A DNA stretch of 64,000 nt from Burkholderiaceae bacterium (GCA_023150375.1 JAKLLA010000016.1:62001-126000); one strand, 5' to 3'. Counted from the stretch's first letter, positions 30,151 to 42,253 are shown. Numbers and translations are program-made. Notes: generated by a model not told the origin, from the sequence alone.

Positions 30151-32451
30151 ATGACGTCGACCCGCCCACCTCGCACCGCAGCCAGCGCTGCCCGCGCCCT
30201 GGCCGCCGCCCTCGGCATCGCCGCGAGTGCCGCGCAGGCCCAGCCAGCCACCCCGACGCCGATGCCGGCACCGACGCCGGCACCGGCGGCCGCCGCGGCG
30301 TCGGCCGCGACCCTCGAGCGCGTCGAGATCGCTGCCGACCGCCCCAGTGACACCGAGGCGCGCCGCCGCGCCAGTGCGGCCCGGATCGTCGTCGGCCGCG
30401 ACGAGATCGAGCGCCAGGGCGACAGCAGCGTCGCCGACATCCTCAAGCGGCTGCCCGGCGTGACCCTGGGCGGGCGGCCCGGGCGCGGCGGCGAGGTCCG
30501 CATGCGCGGCCTGGGCAGCGGCTACACGCAGATCCTCATCAACGGCGAGCGCGCACCGGCGGGCTTCTCGCTGGACCAGCTCTCGCCCGACCTGATCGAG
30601 CGCATCGAGCTGCTGCGCGCGCCCACCGCGGAAACCGGCGCCCGGGCCGTGGCCGGCACGATCGACATCATCCTGCGCGAGGATGTGAAGAAGCGCCTGA
30701 ACACCGTCAAGGTCGCGCTGGGCCACCAGGACGGCGGCCTGCAGCCCGGGCTGTCCTGGAGCCGTGCCGAGCAGATCGAGCCCTTCGGCTACAGCCTGAG
30801 CGCCAACCTGTCGGGCGGGCGCCGCGACAGCCGCTCGCAGACCCACACCCGGCGCCTCTTCACCCCGGCCGGCAGCGAGGCGACGGCGCTGCAGGTCGAC
30901 CAGCAGGCCCTGAGCCGCAGCCAGGAGTCGCGCCAGCACGGCAGCCTGGGCGGGCGGCTGCAGTGGCGCCTGGGTCCGGGCGAGCAGCTGGCGCTGCAGC
31001 CCTTCGCCATGGTCAGCAGCGCCGACACCGGCAGCCTGACCGAGCGCAGCGCGGCACCGGACACCCTCCTGGCCGCGCAGCCCTACAGCCGCAGCGACAG
31101 CGAGGCCACCTTCGCCCTCGGCCGCCTGAACGGCCAGTGGCAGAGCCGCTGGGGCGGCGGCCTGCGCTCGGAACTGCGCGGCGGCGTCAGCCAGTCGCGC
31201 TGGGAAGGCGACACGCGCCAGCTCGACGGCCCGAGCGCCGACACCGCCCAGGCCAGCCGCAGCCACAGCCGCGTGGACGACCGCTGGTGGACACTGGGCG
31301 CCAAGCTGAACCGCAGCCTGGCCGGCGGCCATGCGCTGGCCGCAGGCCTCGAGGCCGAGCTCGGCCGGCGCGACCAGCGCAGCGACGAAGAGGGCAGCGG
31401 CGCCGCCGACAGCCTGGCCGACACCCTGAACGCGCGCACCGAGCGGACCGCTCTGTGGCTGCAGGACGAGTGGGACCTGGACGCCCACTGGTCCCTGCAC
31501 GGCGGCCTGCGCTGGGAGCAGATCGCCACGCACAGCGACTGGGACCTCGGCACGGTGCGGCACCGCAGCCGGGTCACCAGCCCGCTGCTGCACGCCGTCT
31601 GGCGGCCGGTGGAGGGCGGGCGCGACCAGCTGCGTGCCAGCCTGACGCGCAGCTGGCGCGCCCCCAGCCTGCAGAACCTGGTGGCGCGGCGCAGCATCTC
31701 GCGCAGCACGCCCACCGACCAGACCAACGAGGCCACCCGCCCGGACCGCATCGGCAACCCGGCGCTGCGGCCCGAGCTGGCCACCGGCCTGGACCTGGCC
31801 TACGAGCGCTACCTGGCCGACGGCGGCCTGCTGTCGATCGGCCTGTTCCACCGCCGCATCGCCGACCTGATCCGCCCGGTGACCACGTTGCAGACCGTGG
31901 ACTGGGCCAGCGCGCCGCGCTGGGTGTCGCAGCCGCGCAACCTCGGCAACGCGCGCAGCAGCGGCGTCGAGCTGGAGGCCAAGTACGCGCTGAAAGCCCT
32001 GCTGGGCGCCGATGCGCCGAGGGTGGACCTGCGCCACAACCTGGCGCTGTTCCGCTCCCGCGTGGACGGCATTCCCGGCCCCGACAACCGCCTCGACCAG
32101 CAGCCGGACTGGACCGCCAACCTCGGTGCCGACTGGCGCCTGCGCGGCTGGCCGCTGACGCTGGGCGCCAGCCTGAACCTCACGCCGCGCACCACGGTGC
32201 TGCAGACCTCCAGCGAGACCGGCAGCCAGGCATCGCGCCAGGACGCCCGGCGCGTGCTCGACGCCTACGCGCTGTGGACCTTCGTCCCGGGGGCGAAGCT
32301 GCGCCTGTCGGCCGCCAACCTGCTGGCGCGCGACTTCGACACGGAAAGCAGCGTGCTCGGCCTCGACGCCAGCGGCCGCACGCTCACCACCTCGGACAGC
32401 CGCGAGCGCAGCACGACGCACTGGCGCCTGGAACTCGAGGTCCGGCTCTGA
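30151..32451 (+). CDS. TonB-dependent outer-membrane receptor
   Basis: A 766-residue receptor. The signal region ends ...ASAAQAQ and is followed by a Pro/Ala linker. A TonB-box-like [10 protein letters not shown] is followed by the plug domain ([81 protein letters not shown]). The 22-strand barrel follows with many aromatic-ended strands. The substrate, a ferric siderophore, cobalamin or oligosaccharide, cannot be read from sequence. No transport or regulatory genes of a known system lie next to it. It is far from, and lacks the operator of, the glucan locus. Confidence 0.85.
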   Translation: MTSTRPPRTAASAARALAAALGIAASAAQAQPATPTPMPAPTPAPAAAAASAATLERVEIAADRPSDTEARRRASAARIVVGRDEIERQGDSSVADILKRLPGVTLGGRPGRGGEVRMRGLGSGYTQILINGERAPAGFSLDQLSPDLIERIELLRAPTAETGARAVAGTIDIILREDVKKRLNTVKVALGHQDGGLQPGLSWSRAEQIEPFGYSLSANLSGGRRDSRSQTHTRRLFTPAGSEATALQVDQQALSRSQESRQHGSLGGRLQWRLGPGEQLALQPFAMVSSADTGSLTERSAAPDTLLAAQPYSRSDSEATFALGRLNGQWQSRWGGGLRSELRGGVSQSRWEGDTRQLDGPSADTAQASRSHSRVDDRWWTLGAKLNRSLAGGHALAAGLEAELGRRDQRSDEEGSGAADSLADTLNARTERTALWLQDEWDLDAHWSLHGGLRWEQIATHSDWDLGTVRHRSRVTSPLLHAVWRPVEGGRDQLRASLTRSWRAPSLQNLVARRSISRSTPTDQTNEATRPDRIGNPALRPELATGLDLAYERYLADGGLLSIGLFHRRIADLIRPVTTLQTVDWASAPRWVSQPRNLGNARSSGVELEAKYALKALLGADAPRVDLRHNLALFRSRVDGIPGPDNRLDQQPDWTANLGADWRLRGWPLTLGASLNLTPRTTVLQTSSETGSQASRQDARRVLDAYALWTFVPGAKLRLSAANLLARDFDTESSVLGLDASGRTLTTSDSRERSTTHWRLELEVRL

Positions 32452-32484
32452 GCCCCTGTGGACGAGCCCCCGGGCCCGGGCGGC

Positions 32485-34023
32485 TCACTCCTGCACCGGC
32501 TGGGGCCGCAGGCAGACCACCTGGCGCAGCTTGCCGGAGCGGGGCTCGGTCAGCGGCGCCTCCTCGCTGACCCAGACCTGCGCCTGCGGCAGGCCCTGGC
32601 CGCGCAGGTAGTCCTGCAGCGCACGGCGCGCGGCCGCGCGCACGCCGGCCGGCTCGGCGCAGCGCGACAGGTCCAGGCGCAGCTCGATGCCGTCGGGCGT
32701 GGTCTGGCGCAGCTGGAAGCGGTGCACGTCCGCACCGTCCTCCACCGCGGTGGTCAGCGCCATCGGAGCCAGGTGCACCTGCCCGCCGTGGCCGTCGTCC
32801 AGGCAGAGCGTGTCGTCGTGCCGCCCCTCCACCACGAAGGAGGGCCGCGCATTGCCGCAGGCGCAGCGGTCGGGGAAGAAGGTGACGCTGTCGCCCAGGT
32901 CGTAGCGGATCAGCGGCTGGATGCGGTTGGCCAGGTTGGTCAGCAGCACCGAGTGCGAGGCCTCGCCCGGCGGCACCGGCGCGCCGGCTCGGTCGATCGG
33001 CTCGAGGATCACCCAGTCGTCGTTCAGGTGCAGCCGGCCGTGCGCGCACTCGAAGGCGATGCTCAGGCACTCGGAGGCGCCGTAGTCGTTGACCACCGGT
33101 GCGCCGAAGGCCGCCTCGATCCACTGCCGGCTCGACGCCGCCAGCCGCTCGCCGCCGGACCACAGCGCCAGCGGCGCCAGCGCCAGCCGGCCCTCGCGCT
33201 GCCAGCGCGCCAGCTCGGTGAGCAGGCTGGGGTAGCTGGCCACGAAGGCCGGCTGCCAGTCGTTCAGCGCCTGGCGCAGCCGATCGGCCGGCCAGGTGAC
33301 CGGAAAGGCCCGCGCCGTGCCTTCCAGCCAGGGCTGGCGGCGGCACTCGCGGCGCCAGAAGGCGATGCTGGCGTAGGGCCCGTCCAGCGCGGCGATCAGC
33401 GCGCTGCGCGGGCGCAGCCCCCAGGGTCCGAGGGCGCCGCTGGCCGCCTGGGCCCACCAGCGCTGTCCCGCGCAGCGCCGGTCCATGCGCGCGGCCAGCA
33501 GCCGGGCGTAGCAGTCCAGCGCGGCGACGTCGTGCAGGTACAGGGCCGGCTCGCCGCTGGTGCCCGAGCTGCTCCACACGGCCCAGCGGCCGTCCAGCTC
33601 CTGCCCGATGTTCGCCGGGTCGGCCGCGAAGGCGCGCACCCGCGCCAGCGTCACCGCCGGGTCGGTGTGCCAGGCGTCGAAGTTCGCCATCATCAGCCGC
33701 TTGTCCACCGTGGGCAGCGCGGTCCAGGGCGTCGCCGGGTCCAGGCAGGCGGCGTGGTGCTGGCGGTAGAAGGGCGAGTGCCGCTGCGCATGCCGCAGCA
33801 ACTCGCCGGCGCGGCGCTGCGCCATGGTGGCGGCGAAGTCGTCGCTCAGCCCCAGGCTGCCGGGGCGGTCCGGATCGTCGCCGGCCGCTGCGCGCGGCAG
33901 CGCAGCGTCCAGCGCATCGGACCAGGCGCCCATCCAGCTGTCCAGCCAGCCCCAGGCGCTGTCGCCAGCCGCCGCGGGCCGTCCGGCGCCGCCACGCCGC
34001 GGGTGGTCATGGTCGTAGGCCAT
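32485..34023 (-). CDS. Adenylate-forming enzyme related to phenylacetate-CoA ligase / CapK family
   Basis: A 512-residue AMP-binding enzyme. It reads SPFYRQHHAACLDPATPWTALPTVDKRLMMANFDAW and VWSSSGTSGEPALYLHD (a P-loop variant), then WSGGERLAASSRQWIEAAFGAPVVNDYGASE and IRYDLGDSVTFFPDRCACGNARPSFVVEGRHDD. This matches the phenylacetate-CoA ligase/CapK/F390-synthetase group. Those enzymes activate aryl or alkyl acids, but no pathway genes flank this one. AGAGGAG stands eight bases before the ATG at 34023. It may belong to an unlinked lipid, pigment or polysaccharide pathway. Confidence 0.75.
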   Translation of the reverse strand: MAYDHDHPRRGGAGRPAAAGDSAWGWLDSWMGAWSDALDAALPRAAAGDDPDRPGSLGLSDDFAATMAQRRAGELLRHAQRHSPFYRQHHAACLDPATPWTALPTVDKRLMMANFDAWHTDPAVTLARVRAFAADPANIGQELDGRWAVWSSSGTSGEPALYLHDVAALDCYARLLAARMDRRCAGQRWWAQAASGALGPWGLRPRSALIAALDGPYASIAFWRRECRRQPWLEGTARAFPVTWPADRLRQALNDWQPAFVASYPSLLTELARWQREGRLALAPLALWSGGERLAASSRQWIEAAFGAPVVNDYGASECLSIAFECAHGRLHLNDDWVILEPIDRAGAPVPPGEASHSVLLTNLANRIQPLIRYDLGDSVTFFPDRCACGNARPSFVVEGRHDDTLCLDDGHGGQVHLAPMALTTAVEDGADVHRFQLRQTTPDGIELRLDLSRCAEPAGVRAAARRALQDYLRGQGLPQAQVWVSEEAPLTEPRSGKLRQVVCLRPQPVQE

Positions 34024-34170
34024 GTCGTCTCCTCTGTGTGCATCCGGTGCCCGGCGAGCGGGCACTCGAACGTCACTATCCCGCAGTCGCGGTCGTGGCA
34101 CCAGAGGTCGACGGCGCCCGGCGCGCCGCCCTCTTGCGTCGCATCAAGGCCGGGCCGTCCAGCGCAGGGG

Positions 34171-34864
<694 letters not shown>

Positions 34865-34872
<8 letters not shown>

Positions 34873-36133
34873 AGCGCAGCGCCTCCGCCGGGTTGACGCG
34901 GCTGGCGCGCCAGCTCGGGTAGAGCGTGGCCAGGAAGGCCAGCAGCAGCGAGATCAGCCCGATCGGCACGATGTCGTCGGCCTGCGGGTCGCTGGGCATG
35001 TGGCTGATCACGTAGATGCTGCTGGGCAGGAAGCTGGTGTTCAACAGCCGCTCGAGGGCCGGCACGATGACGTCGATGTTCAGCGCCACGCCCAGCCCCA
35101 GCGCCAGCCCGCCGAGCGTGCCGATCACGCCCGAGGCGGCGCCCTGCACCATGAACACCGCCATCACCGAGCGCGGGCTGGCGCCGATGGTGCGCAGAAT
35201 GGCGATGTCGGCCTGCTTGTCGGTCACCGTCATCACCAGCGTGGAAACCAGGTTGAAGGCCGCCACCGCGACGATCAGCGTCAGGATGATGCCCATCATG
35301 CGCTTCTCGATCTGCACCGCGTCGTACCAGGCGGCGTTGGTGCGGGTCCAGTCGCGCACCAGCACGCCCGGGCCGAGCCGCTCGGCCAGCTGGTGGCCCA
35401 CCTCGCGTGCGGCCTGCTGGTCGGCCAGGCGCAGCTGCACCCCCACCGGCCCGCCGGTGCGGAACAGCCGCGCCGCATCCTCCAGGTGCATCAGCGCCAA
35501 GCCGCTGTCGTACTCGTAGTGCCCGGCGCTGAAGGTGCCCACCACGGTCACCTGCTTGAGCCGCGGCACCACCCCGGCCGGCGTGGTCTGCCCGCTGGGC
35601 GTGACCAGGGTGATCGTGTCGCCGGCCTCCACCCCCAGGCTGCGCGCCAGCTGCGACCCCAGCACGACGCCCCAGCTGCCCGGCGTCAGCCGCGCCAGCA
35701 CGCCGTTCTCGAGCTGCGCGGCCAGCGGCGTCACGCGGGCCTCCTCGGCCGGCTCGATGCCGCGCAGCATCACGCCGCGCATGTCCTCGCCGCGGGCGAT
35801 CAGCGCCTGCGCGGCGACGAAGGGCGCCGCCGCGCGCACCTGCGGATGCTCGCGCGCCTGCGCGGCCAGCACGCGCCAGTCGGGCAGGGCCTGCCCGCCG
35901 GACTCGAACAGCTCGATATGCGCGATCACGCTCAGCATGCGGTCGCGCACCTCCTTCTGGAAGCCGTTCATCACGCTGAGCACGATGATCAGCGCCGCCA
36001 CGCCCAGCGCGATGCCCAGCATCGACACCCCGGAGATGAAGGAGATGAAGCCGTTGCGCCGCCCCGCGCGGCCGGCACGGGTGTAGCGCCAGCCGAGGCG
36101 GACCTCGTACGGCAGCTCGTAAGGCCAGTTCAT
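34865..36133 (-). CDS. lolC: Lipoprotein-releasing ABC transporter permease (LolC/LolE family)
   Basis: A 422-residue protein with four membrane helices and a large periplasmic domain. It begins [16 protein letters not shown]...[41 protein letters not shown], the classic LolC/E N-terminus. It ends with a FtsX-type domain [48 protein letters not shown]. Many Betaproteobacteria have one LolC-like permease acting as homodimer (LolF-like), which fits here because no lolE is present. The ATG at 36133 is used; MPAM three codons earlier is possible. Confidence 0.9.
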
Positions 36134-36192
36134 GGCGGGCATGCTACCCGAGCCGGATAATCGCCCCGCCCGCCCGAACCCCGCTGCCGCCC

Positions 36193-37152
36193 TTGCCTGC
36201 CACCCTGCCCCCCGCCCCGCGCCACCTGCTGCTGCCCCACGCCAGCGCCATGGGCGAGCCCGCCGCCGCCGCACTGCGCACGCTGCGCCTGCCGAACCTG
36301 GAAGCCCTGCTCGCCCGCCTGGCGCCGGCCGGGCGCGACGAGGGCGACGAATACAGCCGCACCCCGCCGCACGAACGCCGCCTGGCGCAGCTCTACGGCT
36401 GGCAGGGTGAAGACGGCCGCTGGCCCTTTGCCGCCTGGCAGGCCGCCGGCGACGGACTGCCCGGCAGCGACCAGGGCGCCTGGGCCCTGCTCACCCCGGT
36501 GCACTGGCATGTCGGCAGCGACCAGATCAGCCTGCTCGACCCCGCCCTGCTGAACCTGGGCGAGGCCGAATCCCGCGCCCTGCTGGAGATCGTGCGCCCC
36601 TCCTTCGAGGAGGTGGGCTGGCGCCTGCACTGGGGCGCCCCGCTGCGCTGGTACGCACAGCACGCCGGCTTCGACGGCATGGAAGCCGCCTCGCTGGACC
36701 GTGCCATCGGCCGCAACCTGGACCTGTGGATGAGCGACCACCCGGGGGCCCGCACCGTGCGCCGCCTGCAGGTGGAGGCACAGATGCTCTGGCACGGCCA
36801 CGCGGTCAACGACGCGCGCGAGGCGCGCCGCGAGCTGCCCGTCAACTCCTTCTGGCTGAGCGGCTGCGGTGCCGCCCAGCCCGCCCGGCCGAGCGCCGGC
36901 CTGCAGGTCGACGAACGCCTGCGCGCCCCGCTGCTGGCCGGCGACTGGGCCGCCTGGGTGGCCGCCTGGGCCGCGCTGGATGCCGGCCCGCTCGCCGAGC
37001 TGCTCGCCGCGGCCGACCGCGGCGAGGCCCTGCAGCTCACCCTCTGCGGCGAGCGCCACGCCCAGACCTGGCAGACCGCCCCGCGCGGCCTGCTGCAGCG
37101 CTGGTTCGGCCCGCGGCGCCGCGACGCCCTGGCCGTGCTGGCCGATCTCTGA
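36193..37152 (+). CDS. Conserved hypothetical protein encoded upstream of recJ
   Basis: A 319-residue cytoplasmic protein. It begins HLLLPHASAMGEPAAAALRTLRLPNLEALLARL and continues DEYSRTPPHERRLAQLYGW, LLTPVHWHVGSDQISLLDP and LPVNSFWLSGCGAA. The pattern matches a Burkholderiales family often labelled phosphoglycerate-mutase-like, because of weak likeness to the cofactor-independent fold. I do not see its metal ligands, so no activity is assigned. Start is a TTG at 36193; an ATG at 36250 would cut into the conserved first strand. It precedes recJ by about 50 bp, as in relatives. Confidence 0.7.
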   Translation: MPATLPPAPRHLLLPHASAMGEPAAAALRTLRLPNLEALLARLAPAGRDEGDEYSRTPPHERRLAQLYGWQGEDGRWPFAAWQAAGDGLPGSDQGAWALLTPVHWHVGSDQISLLDPALLNLGEAESRALLEIVRPSFEEVGWRLHWGAPLRWYAQHAGFDGMEAASLDRAIGRNLDLWMSDHPGARTVRRLQVEAQMLWHGHAVNDAREARRELPVNSFWLSGCGAAQPARPSAGLQVDERLRAPLLAGDWAAWVAAWAALDAGPLAELLAAADRGEALQLTLCGERHAQTWQTAPRGLLQRWFGPRRRDALAVLADL

Positions 37153-37204
37153 GCGACCTCCGACCCCGTCCTCCCGCCCCCACACCGCCCCCGCCCCACC
37201 CCGC

Positions 37205-38941
<1,737 letters not shown>

Positions 38942-38968
38942 GGGATGGCATAGGGGGTGGGGCCCTGA

Positions 38969-39169
38969 CGCGCATCGTCGAGCACTCCGGACAGCCCGAC
39001 ACCGCGCTGCTCTCCTGGGCCGACTATCAGCGCCCGGCGGCCGAGCGCGATTCCGGGCAACGCCAGGCGGACTTCAACCGCCATGGTGCCGGTTGGCTGG
39101 CCGACCCGAACGCCCACTTCGGGACCCCTGGCCTCTGGAATGACGGCCTGCAGGTCTGGCAGGCCGCAC
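38969..39169 (+). pseudogene. Possible Phd/YefM-type antitoxin remnant
   Basis: In one frame the sequence reads TRIVEHSGQPDTALLSWADYQRPAAERDSGQRQADFNRHGA in part, with ALLSWADYQ resembling the conserved VLLS..DY block of Phd/YefM antitoxins. The N-terminal half of the domain is missing and no start codon precedes it. It could instead be chance coding potential in GC-rich DNA. Confidence 0.25.
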
Positions 39170-39278
39170 CGCGCAAGGCCCGCCTGTCGAAGCGGCCCAT
39201 GGCGTCGCTCGCCCATTGCGGGGCGGAGTTGCGCGGCGCGCCGGCTGAGCCAAGCAGGGCTGGGCTGGAAGCCTCTGT

Positions 39279-39353
39279 GCCCGCGACCTCGGCGGGGGAG
39301 GTCAGACCCGAGAGCTTCAGGGCTTCGCGGATCAGGGCGCCGTCCGTGTCGAT
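39279..39353 (-). pseudogene. Possible VapB-type antitoxin remnant
   Basis: A 25-codon minus-strand stretch reads IDTDGALIREALKLSGLTSPAEVAG, close to the DDALIREALKLTG pattern that opens VapB antitoxins. It has no in-frame start codon and no VapC gene follows. Treated as a relic; the similarity is short. Confidence 0.3.
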
Positions 39354-39543
39354 GCAATGGACCCTGGGAAGGACCTGCGTGTGCCGCGGTCCTGACGTGG
39401 CCGGCACAGCCGCCATCTTGTCGGTTGGCGGTGGCCGCACGCAACGGCCCACCCACCAGACGCTGCGTCCCTGCCGTCGCTCCGCCGGTGCGGGCGGTGT
39501 AACGTCACCCCTGTCTTGCAGCTTTTCTCCCAAGGAGCAAACG

Positions 39544-39897
39544 ATGGGCTGGTTCTCGAAAAAGGACGACGACTTCTTCCTCGCCACCGTGCAGCCCGAC
39601 GGGCAGGCGGCCAAGGTGGAGCGCTACCTCGGCCTGGTCAACGGCGAGGCGATCATCGGCGCGAACATCTTCCGCGACCTGTTCTCGTCGGTGCGCGACG
39701 TGGTGGGCGGGCGCGCGGGGGGCTACGAGCGGGCGCTGGCCGGGGCGCGCAAGGCGGCGCTGGCGGACATGGTGGAGGCCGCCCGGGAGATGGGCGCGGA
39801 CGGCATCGTCGGCGTGCACTTCGACTACGCGGTGCTGGGCGAGACCAACGGGATGATGCTGGTGTCGGCCAGCGGCACGGCGGTCAAGATGGGCTGA
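39544..39897 (+). CDS. YbjQ/UPF0145 family protein
   Basis: A 117-residue protein. It reads KVERYLGLVNGEAIIGANIFRDLFSSVRDVVGGRAGGYERALAGARKAALADMVEAAREMGADGIVGVHFDYAVLG. This is the heavy-metal-binding-like YbjQ fold, which forms pentamers; no biochemical activity is established. AAGGAG lies five bases before the ATG. It stands alone, pointing away from the gene-poor stretch. Confidence 0.88.
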   Translation: MGWFSKKDDDFFLATVQPDGQAAKVERYLGLVNGEAIIGANIFRDLFSSVRDVVGGRAGGYERALAGARKAALADMVEAAREMGADGIVGVHFDYAVLGETNGMMLVSASGTAVKMG

Positions 39898-39960
39898 GGC
39901 CGCCGGGCCGGCGACCGGGCTGCGGCGTGGTCGCCCCGGCGGCAGCCTGGGGCCTGTGGC

Positions 39961-40518
39961 TCAGTCGCGGCCGTCCCGCGTGGCGGCGCGGCGGTGCTGC
40001 CAGAGCTGGATCAGCGCCCAGACGATCAGCGCGGCGCCGAGCAGGCGGGTGGCGCCGCCCAGGGCGAGGTCCCAGCGCAGCAGGCCCCAGCGGCCGAGGA
40101 TCTCGGTCCAGTCGTGGTCGCCGCCGCCCACCAGCGGCAGGGCCTGGGCGCGGGCGTCGCGCATGTAGCGGCCGACATTCATCAGGCTCTCGCCCAGCCA
40201 GCCCAGCGCGAAGACCCAGCCGGCGCTGTGCCCGCGGCGGCGGAAGTGCCAGGCGAAGGCGGCCGGAAAGGCCAGCTGGAACCCGGTGCCGCCGTAGACC
40301 ATCAGCCGGGCGGAGAACAGGCCGACCAGCGGGTGGCCGGCCTCGTGCAGGGCCAGGTTGGCGCTGTCGAGCAGGGGCACCCAGGCCTCGTCGCCCAGGA
40401 GCTGCATGGCGAGCACCCAGGCGAAGAACAGGGTCAGCAGCCAAGCCGCAGCGCGGGAGGCGGCCTGCCAGTCGGGCGCCTCCGCTGCGTCGCCGTCGAA
40501 TTCACGCCGGATGCGCAT
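39961..40518 (-). CDS. Multi-pass membrane protein with HEAGH motif (M50-like)
   Basis: A 185-residue protein with four or five hydrophobic segments. The motif H58-E-A-G-H62 in LALHEAGHPLVGLFSARLMVYGGTGFQLAFPAAFAWHF resembles the zinc site of site-2 protease-like metalloproteins, but the distal NPDG motif of true M50 enzymes is missing. It may be an inactive or minimal member, or simply coordinate metal. The start overlaps the preceding methyltransferase stop by 17 bp, so both are coexpressed. Confidence 0.65.
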   Translation of the reverse strand: MRIRREFDGDAAEAPDWQAASRAAAWLLTLFFAWVLAMQLLGDEAWVPLLDSANLALHEAGHPLVGLFSARLMVYGGTGFQLAFPAAFAWHFRRRGHSAGWVFALGWLGESLMNVGRYMRDARAQALPLVGGGDHDWTEILGRWGLLRWDLALGGATRLLGAALIVWALIQLWQHRRAATRDGRD

Positions 40519-41506
40519 GGGGCTCGGGGCGGCGGGCCACCACCCGCAGCATCTGGCCCCGCCCGCAGCGGTCGGCCAGCACCGTCAGAGCCTGCACGGC
40601 GCGCAGCGGCCAGCGCGCGAGCCGGCCGGCGACCCCGCCGACCCGGTCGCGGCGCAGCGCTTTCCAGGTGTTGCGGGTGACGTCGGCGACGCTGTCGGTG
40701 CAGACCCGCTCGATCTCGAAGCCGGCCTCGCGCAGCGCGCGCAGCAGGGGTTCGCGGGTGAAGTGGTGCAGGTGGGCAGGCACCTGCAGCCCGTCCCAGT
40801 GCGCACCGGCCAGCGCCGCTTCCCAGGACCCGAAGTTCGGCACCGTCAGGTAGAACCAACCGCCGGGCACGAGCAGGTCGTGGATCTGCCGCAGTGTCTG
40901 CGGCGGCGAGGGCACATGCTCGAGCACCTGGTTGAGGATGACGAGCCTGAAGTGCTCGCGCGGCAGGCCGGCGTCCTCGAGCAGGCAGGCGCGGATGTCG
41001 GCCCGGGTGTGCAGGCGGGCCTGTTCGGCCGCGGCCACCGTAGGCTCGACGCCGTACAGCGCGGTCACGCCATAGTGCTGCAGCTCGAGCAGGCGCTGGC
41101 CGTTGCCGCAGCCGATGTCCAGCACCGGCCCGGCGCCCGGAAAGGGCAGCGGCATGAAGCGGGTGCGCAGCGGCCAGAGCAGCAGCCGCAGCAGGGCCTT
41201 CTGCAGGCCCGAGCGTGCACCGGGGTAGCCCCAGAAGGCCTGCAGCACGCCGTCCTGCAGGCGCCCGGCCAGGCCACGGCGCGGCGTGGGCGGTTGGGTG
41301 GTGTAGTAGTCGCCGCCCTCGTAGACCTGGCGCAGCTCCTGCGCGGTGGGCATGGGGTCGAGCCGCACCAGCGCGCAGCCGCCACAGGCCCAGAGGCGGC
41401 GCGTCGTGCCCAGCGTCAGGGCGGGTCGGCCTGTGGCACTGCCGCAGAGCCGGCAGGCGCGGGGTCGGTGGTGAGCGCGGAGGCAGCCGTCATGGTGGGG
41501 ATCCAG
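40502..41506 (-). CDS. Class I SAM-dependent methyltransferase with N-terminal zinc ribbon; 5' end disrupted
   Basis: A methyltransferase of about 330 residues with VLDIGCGNGQRLLELQHYGVTALYGVEPT, LVILNQVLEHVPSPPQTLRQIHDLLVPGGWFYLTVPN and HHFTREPLLRALREAGFEIE. In the same frame, upstream of the first ATG (41353), lie CRLCG and CGGC, the zinc ribbon that normally heads this family (CxxCG...CxxCALVRLDP). No standard start codon precedes it close by: only CTG (41506) or a distant TTG. An ATG at 41493 lies in another frame, where a one-base shift near 41450 would join it to the ribbon. I show the CTG start but a frameshift is as likely. Confidence 0.65.
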   Translation of the reverse strand: MDPHHDGCLRAHHRPRACRLCGSATGRPALTLGTTRRLWACGGCALVRLDPMPTAQELRQVYEGGDYYTTQPPTPRRGLAGRLQDGVLQAFWGYPGARSGLQKALLRLLLWPLRTRFMPLPFPGAGPVLDIGCGNGQRLLELQHYGVTALYGVEPTVAAAEQARLHTRADIRACLLEDAGLPREHFRLVILNQVLEHVPSPPQTLRQIHDLLVPGGWFYLTVPNFGSWEAALAGAHWDGLQVPAHLHHFTREPLLRALREAGFEIERVCTDSVADVTRNTWKALRRDRVGGVAGRLARWPLRAVQALTVLADRCGRGQMLRVVARRPEPHAHPA

Positions 41507-41624
41507 GGGTTCGGTCCGGCCATGGAGGCGACACGCGGACGAAAGTTTCCCCCGACAGACCCTCGGAACGCGGGCGGTGTGCGCGAAACGGCTGCGCAAC
41601 GCCGGGGCGGGCCCCCGCCCTGCC

Positions 41625-41915
41625 TCAGCGGATCTCGCGCTGCAACTGCGCCGCCGCGGCGTACAGCCCGCCGGCGTTGTGGACGTTCTGGTAGCCCAGG
41701 CGGCGCAGCAGGTCGCAGGCCATGGCCGAGCGCCCCCCGCTGGCGCAGTAGAGCTGGATGGGCGTGGCCGGATCCGGTGCCAGGCCGCGGATGCGCATCG
41801 CCAGCTCGGCCAGCGGCACATGCACGGCCCCGACCAGGGCGATGGTGGCGAATTCCTGCGCGCTGCGCACGTCGATCAGCAGCGGCTGCGGTGAGGCGGG
41901 CGTCGGTGCGGACAT
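41625..41915 (-). CDS. Rhodanese-like domain protein (single domain)
   Basis: A 96-residue single-domain rhodanese. LLIDVRSAQEFATIALVGAVHVPLAEL is followed by the active-site loop YCASGGRSAMACDLLRRLGY with Cys57. It is like GlpE/PspE sulfurtransferases. No signal peptide is seen, so it is cytoplasmic. A tRNA-Lys gene lies about 75 bp upstream on the same strand. Confidence 0.9.
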   Translation of the reverse strand: MSAPTPASPQPLLIDVRSAQEFATIALVGAVHVPLAELAMRIRGLAPDPATPIQLYCASGGRSAMACDLLRRLGYQNVHNAGGLYAAAAQLQREIR

Positions 41916-41990
41916 GGAAGGGTCGCTTTCCAGGCAGGCAACAAAAAAGGACTGTGCCTGCGCAGAGTCCTCGAATTGCGGAACGAAATT

Positions 41991-42066
41991 TGGTGGGCCC
42001 TGTAGGATTCGAACCTACGACCAACGGATTAAGAGTCCGCTGCTCTACCAACTGAGCTAAGAGCCC
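41991..42066 (-). tRNA. tRNA-Lys (CTT)
   Basis: A 76-nt gene on the minus strand. It has a 7-bp acceptor (GGGCTCT/AGGGCCC region), D-arm AGCTCAGTTGGTAGAGCA, anticodon loop CTCTTAA with anticodon CTT, T-arm GGTTCGAATCC, and encoded CCA. It is identical to the copy at 42150-42225. Confidence 0.96.
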
Positions 42067-42149
42067 TGAAAACCGTGAACCCGAATCGACGGTCACCGAC
42101 ACTGCCGGATAAATCTGCTGCTTCGGGTCGACGATGTTCGTCGAAATCT

Positions 42150-42225
42150 TGGTGGGCCCTGTAGGATTCGAACCTACGACCAACGGATTAAGAGTCCGCT
42201 GCTCTACCAACTGAGCTAAGAGCCC
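42150..42225 (-). tRNA. tRNA-Lys (CTT), second identical copy
   Basis: Base-for-base copy of the gene at 41991-42066, including CCA, 83 bp upstream on the same strand. It probably shares one transcript with its neighbours. Confidence 0.96.
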
Positions 42226-42253
42226 CCGAAAGCCCGCGACTATATCAGAAGTT

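Larger units (their letters stand above)
38942..39543. other. Gene-poor stretch with possible antitoxin relics
   Basis: About 600 bp between recJ and ybjQ with no intact gene I can support. A plus-strand fragment (from about 38969) encodes RIVEHSGQP and TALLSWADYQRP, resembling the end of Phd/YefM antitoxins. A minus-strand fragment at 39279-39353 encodes IDTDGALIREALKLSGLTSP, resembling the ribbon-helix start of VapB antitoxins. Neither has a start codon, partner toxin or full domain. The rest shows nothing recognisable. A ybjQ ribosome site (AAGGAG, 39533-39538) ends the stretch. Confidence 0.35.

Noticed and set aside
30151-32451. TonB-dependent receptor as part of the glucan locus
   Set aside because: It is 16 kb away and has no copy of the LacI-type palindrome upstream.
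34047-34065. GTGCCCG/CGGGCAC hairpin downstream of lolD
   Set aside because: Short stem with no U-tract in either direction; not convincing as a terminator.
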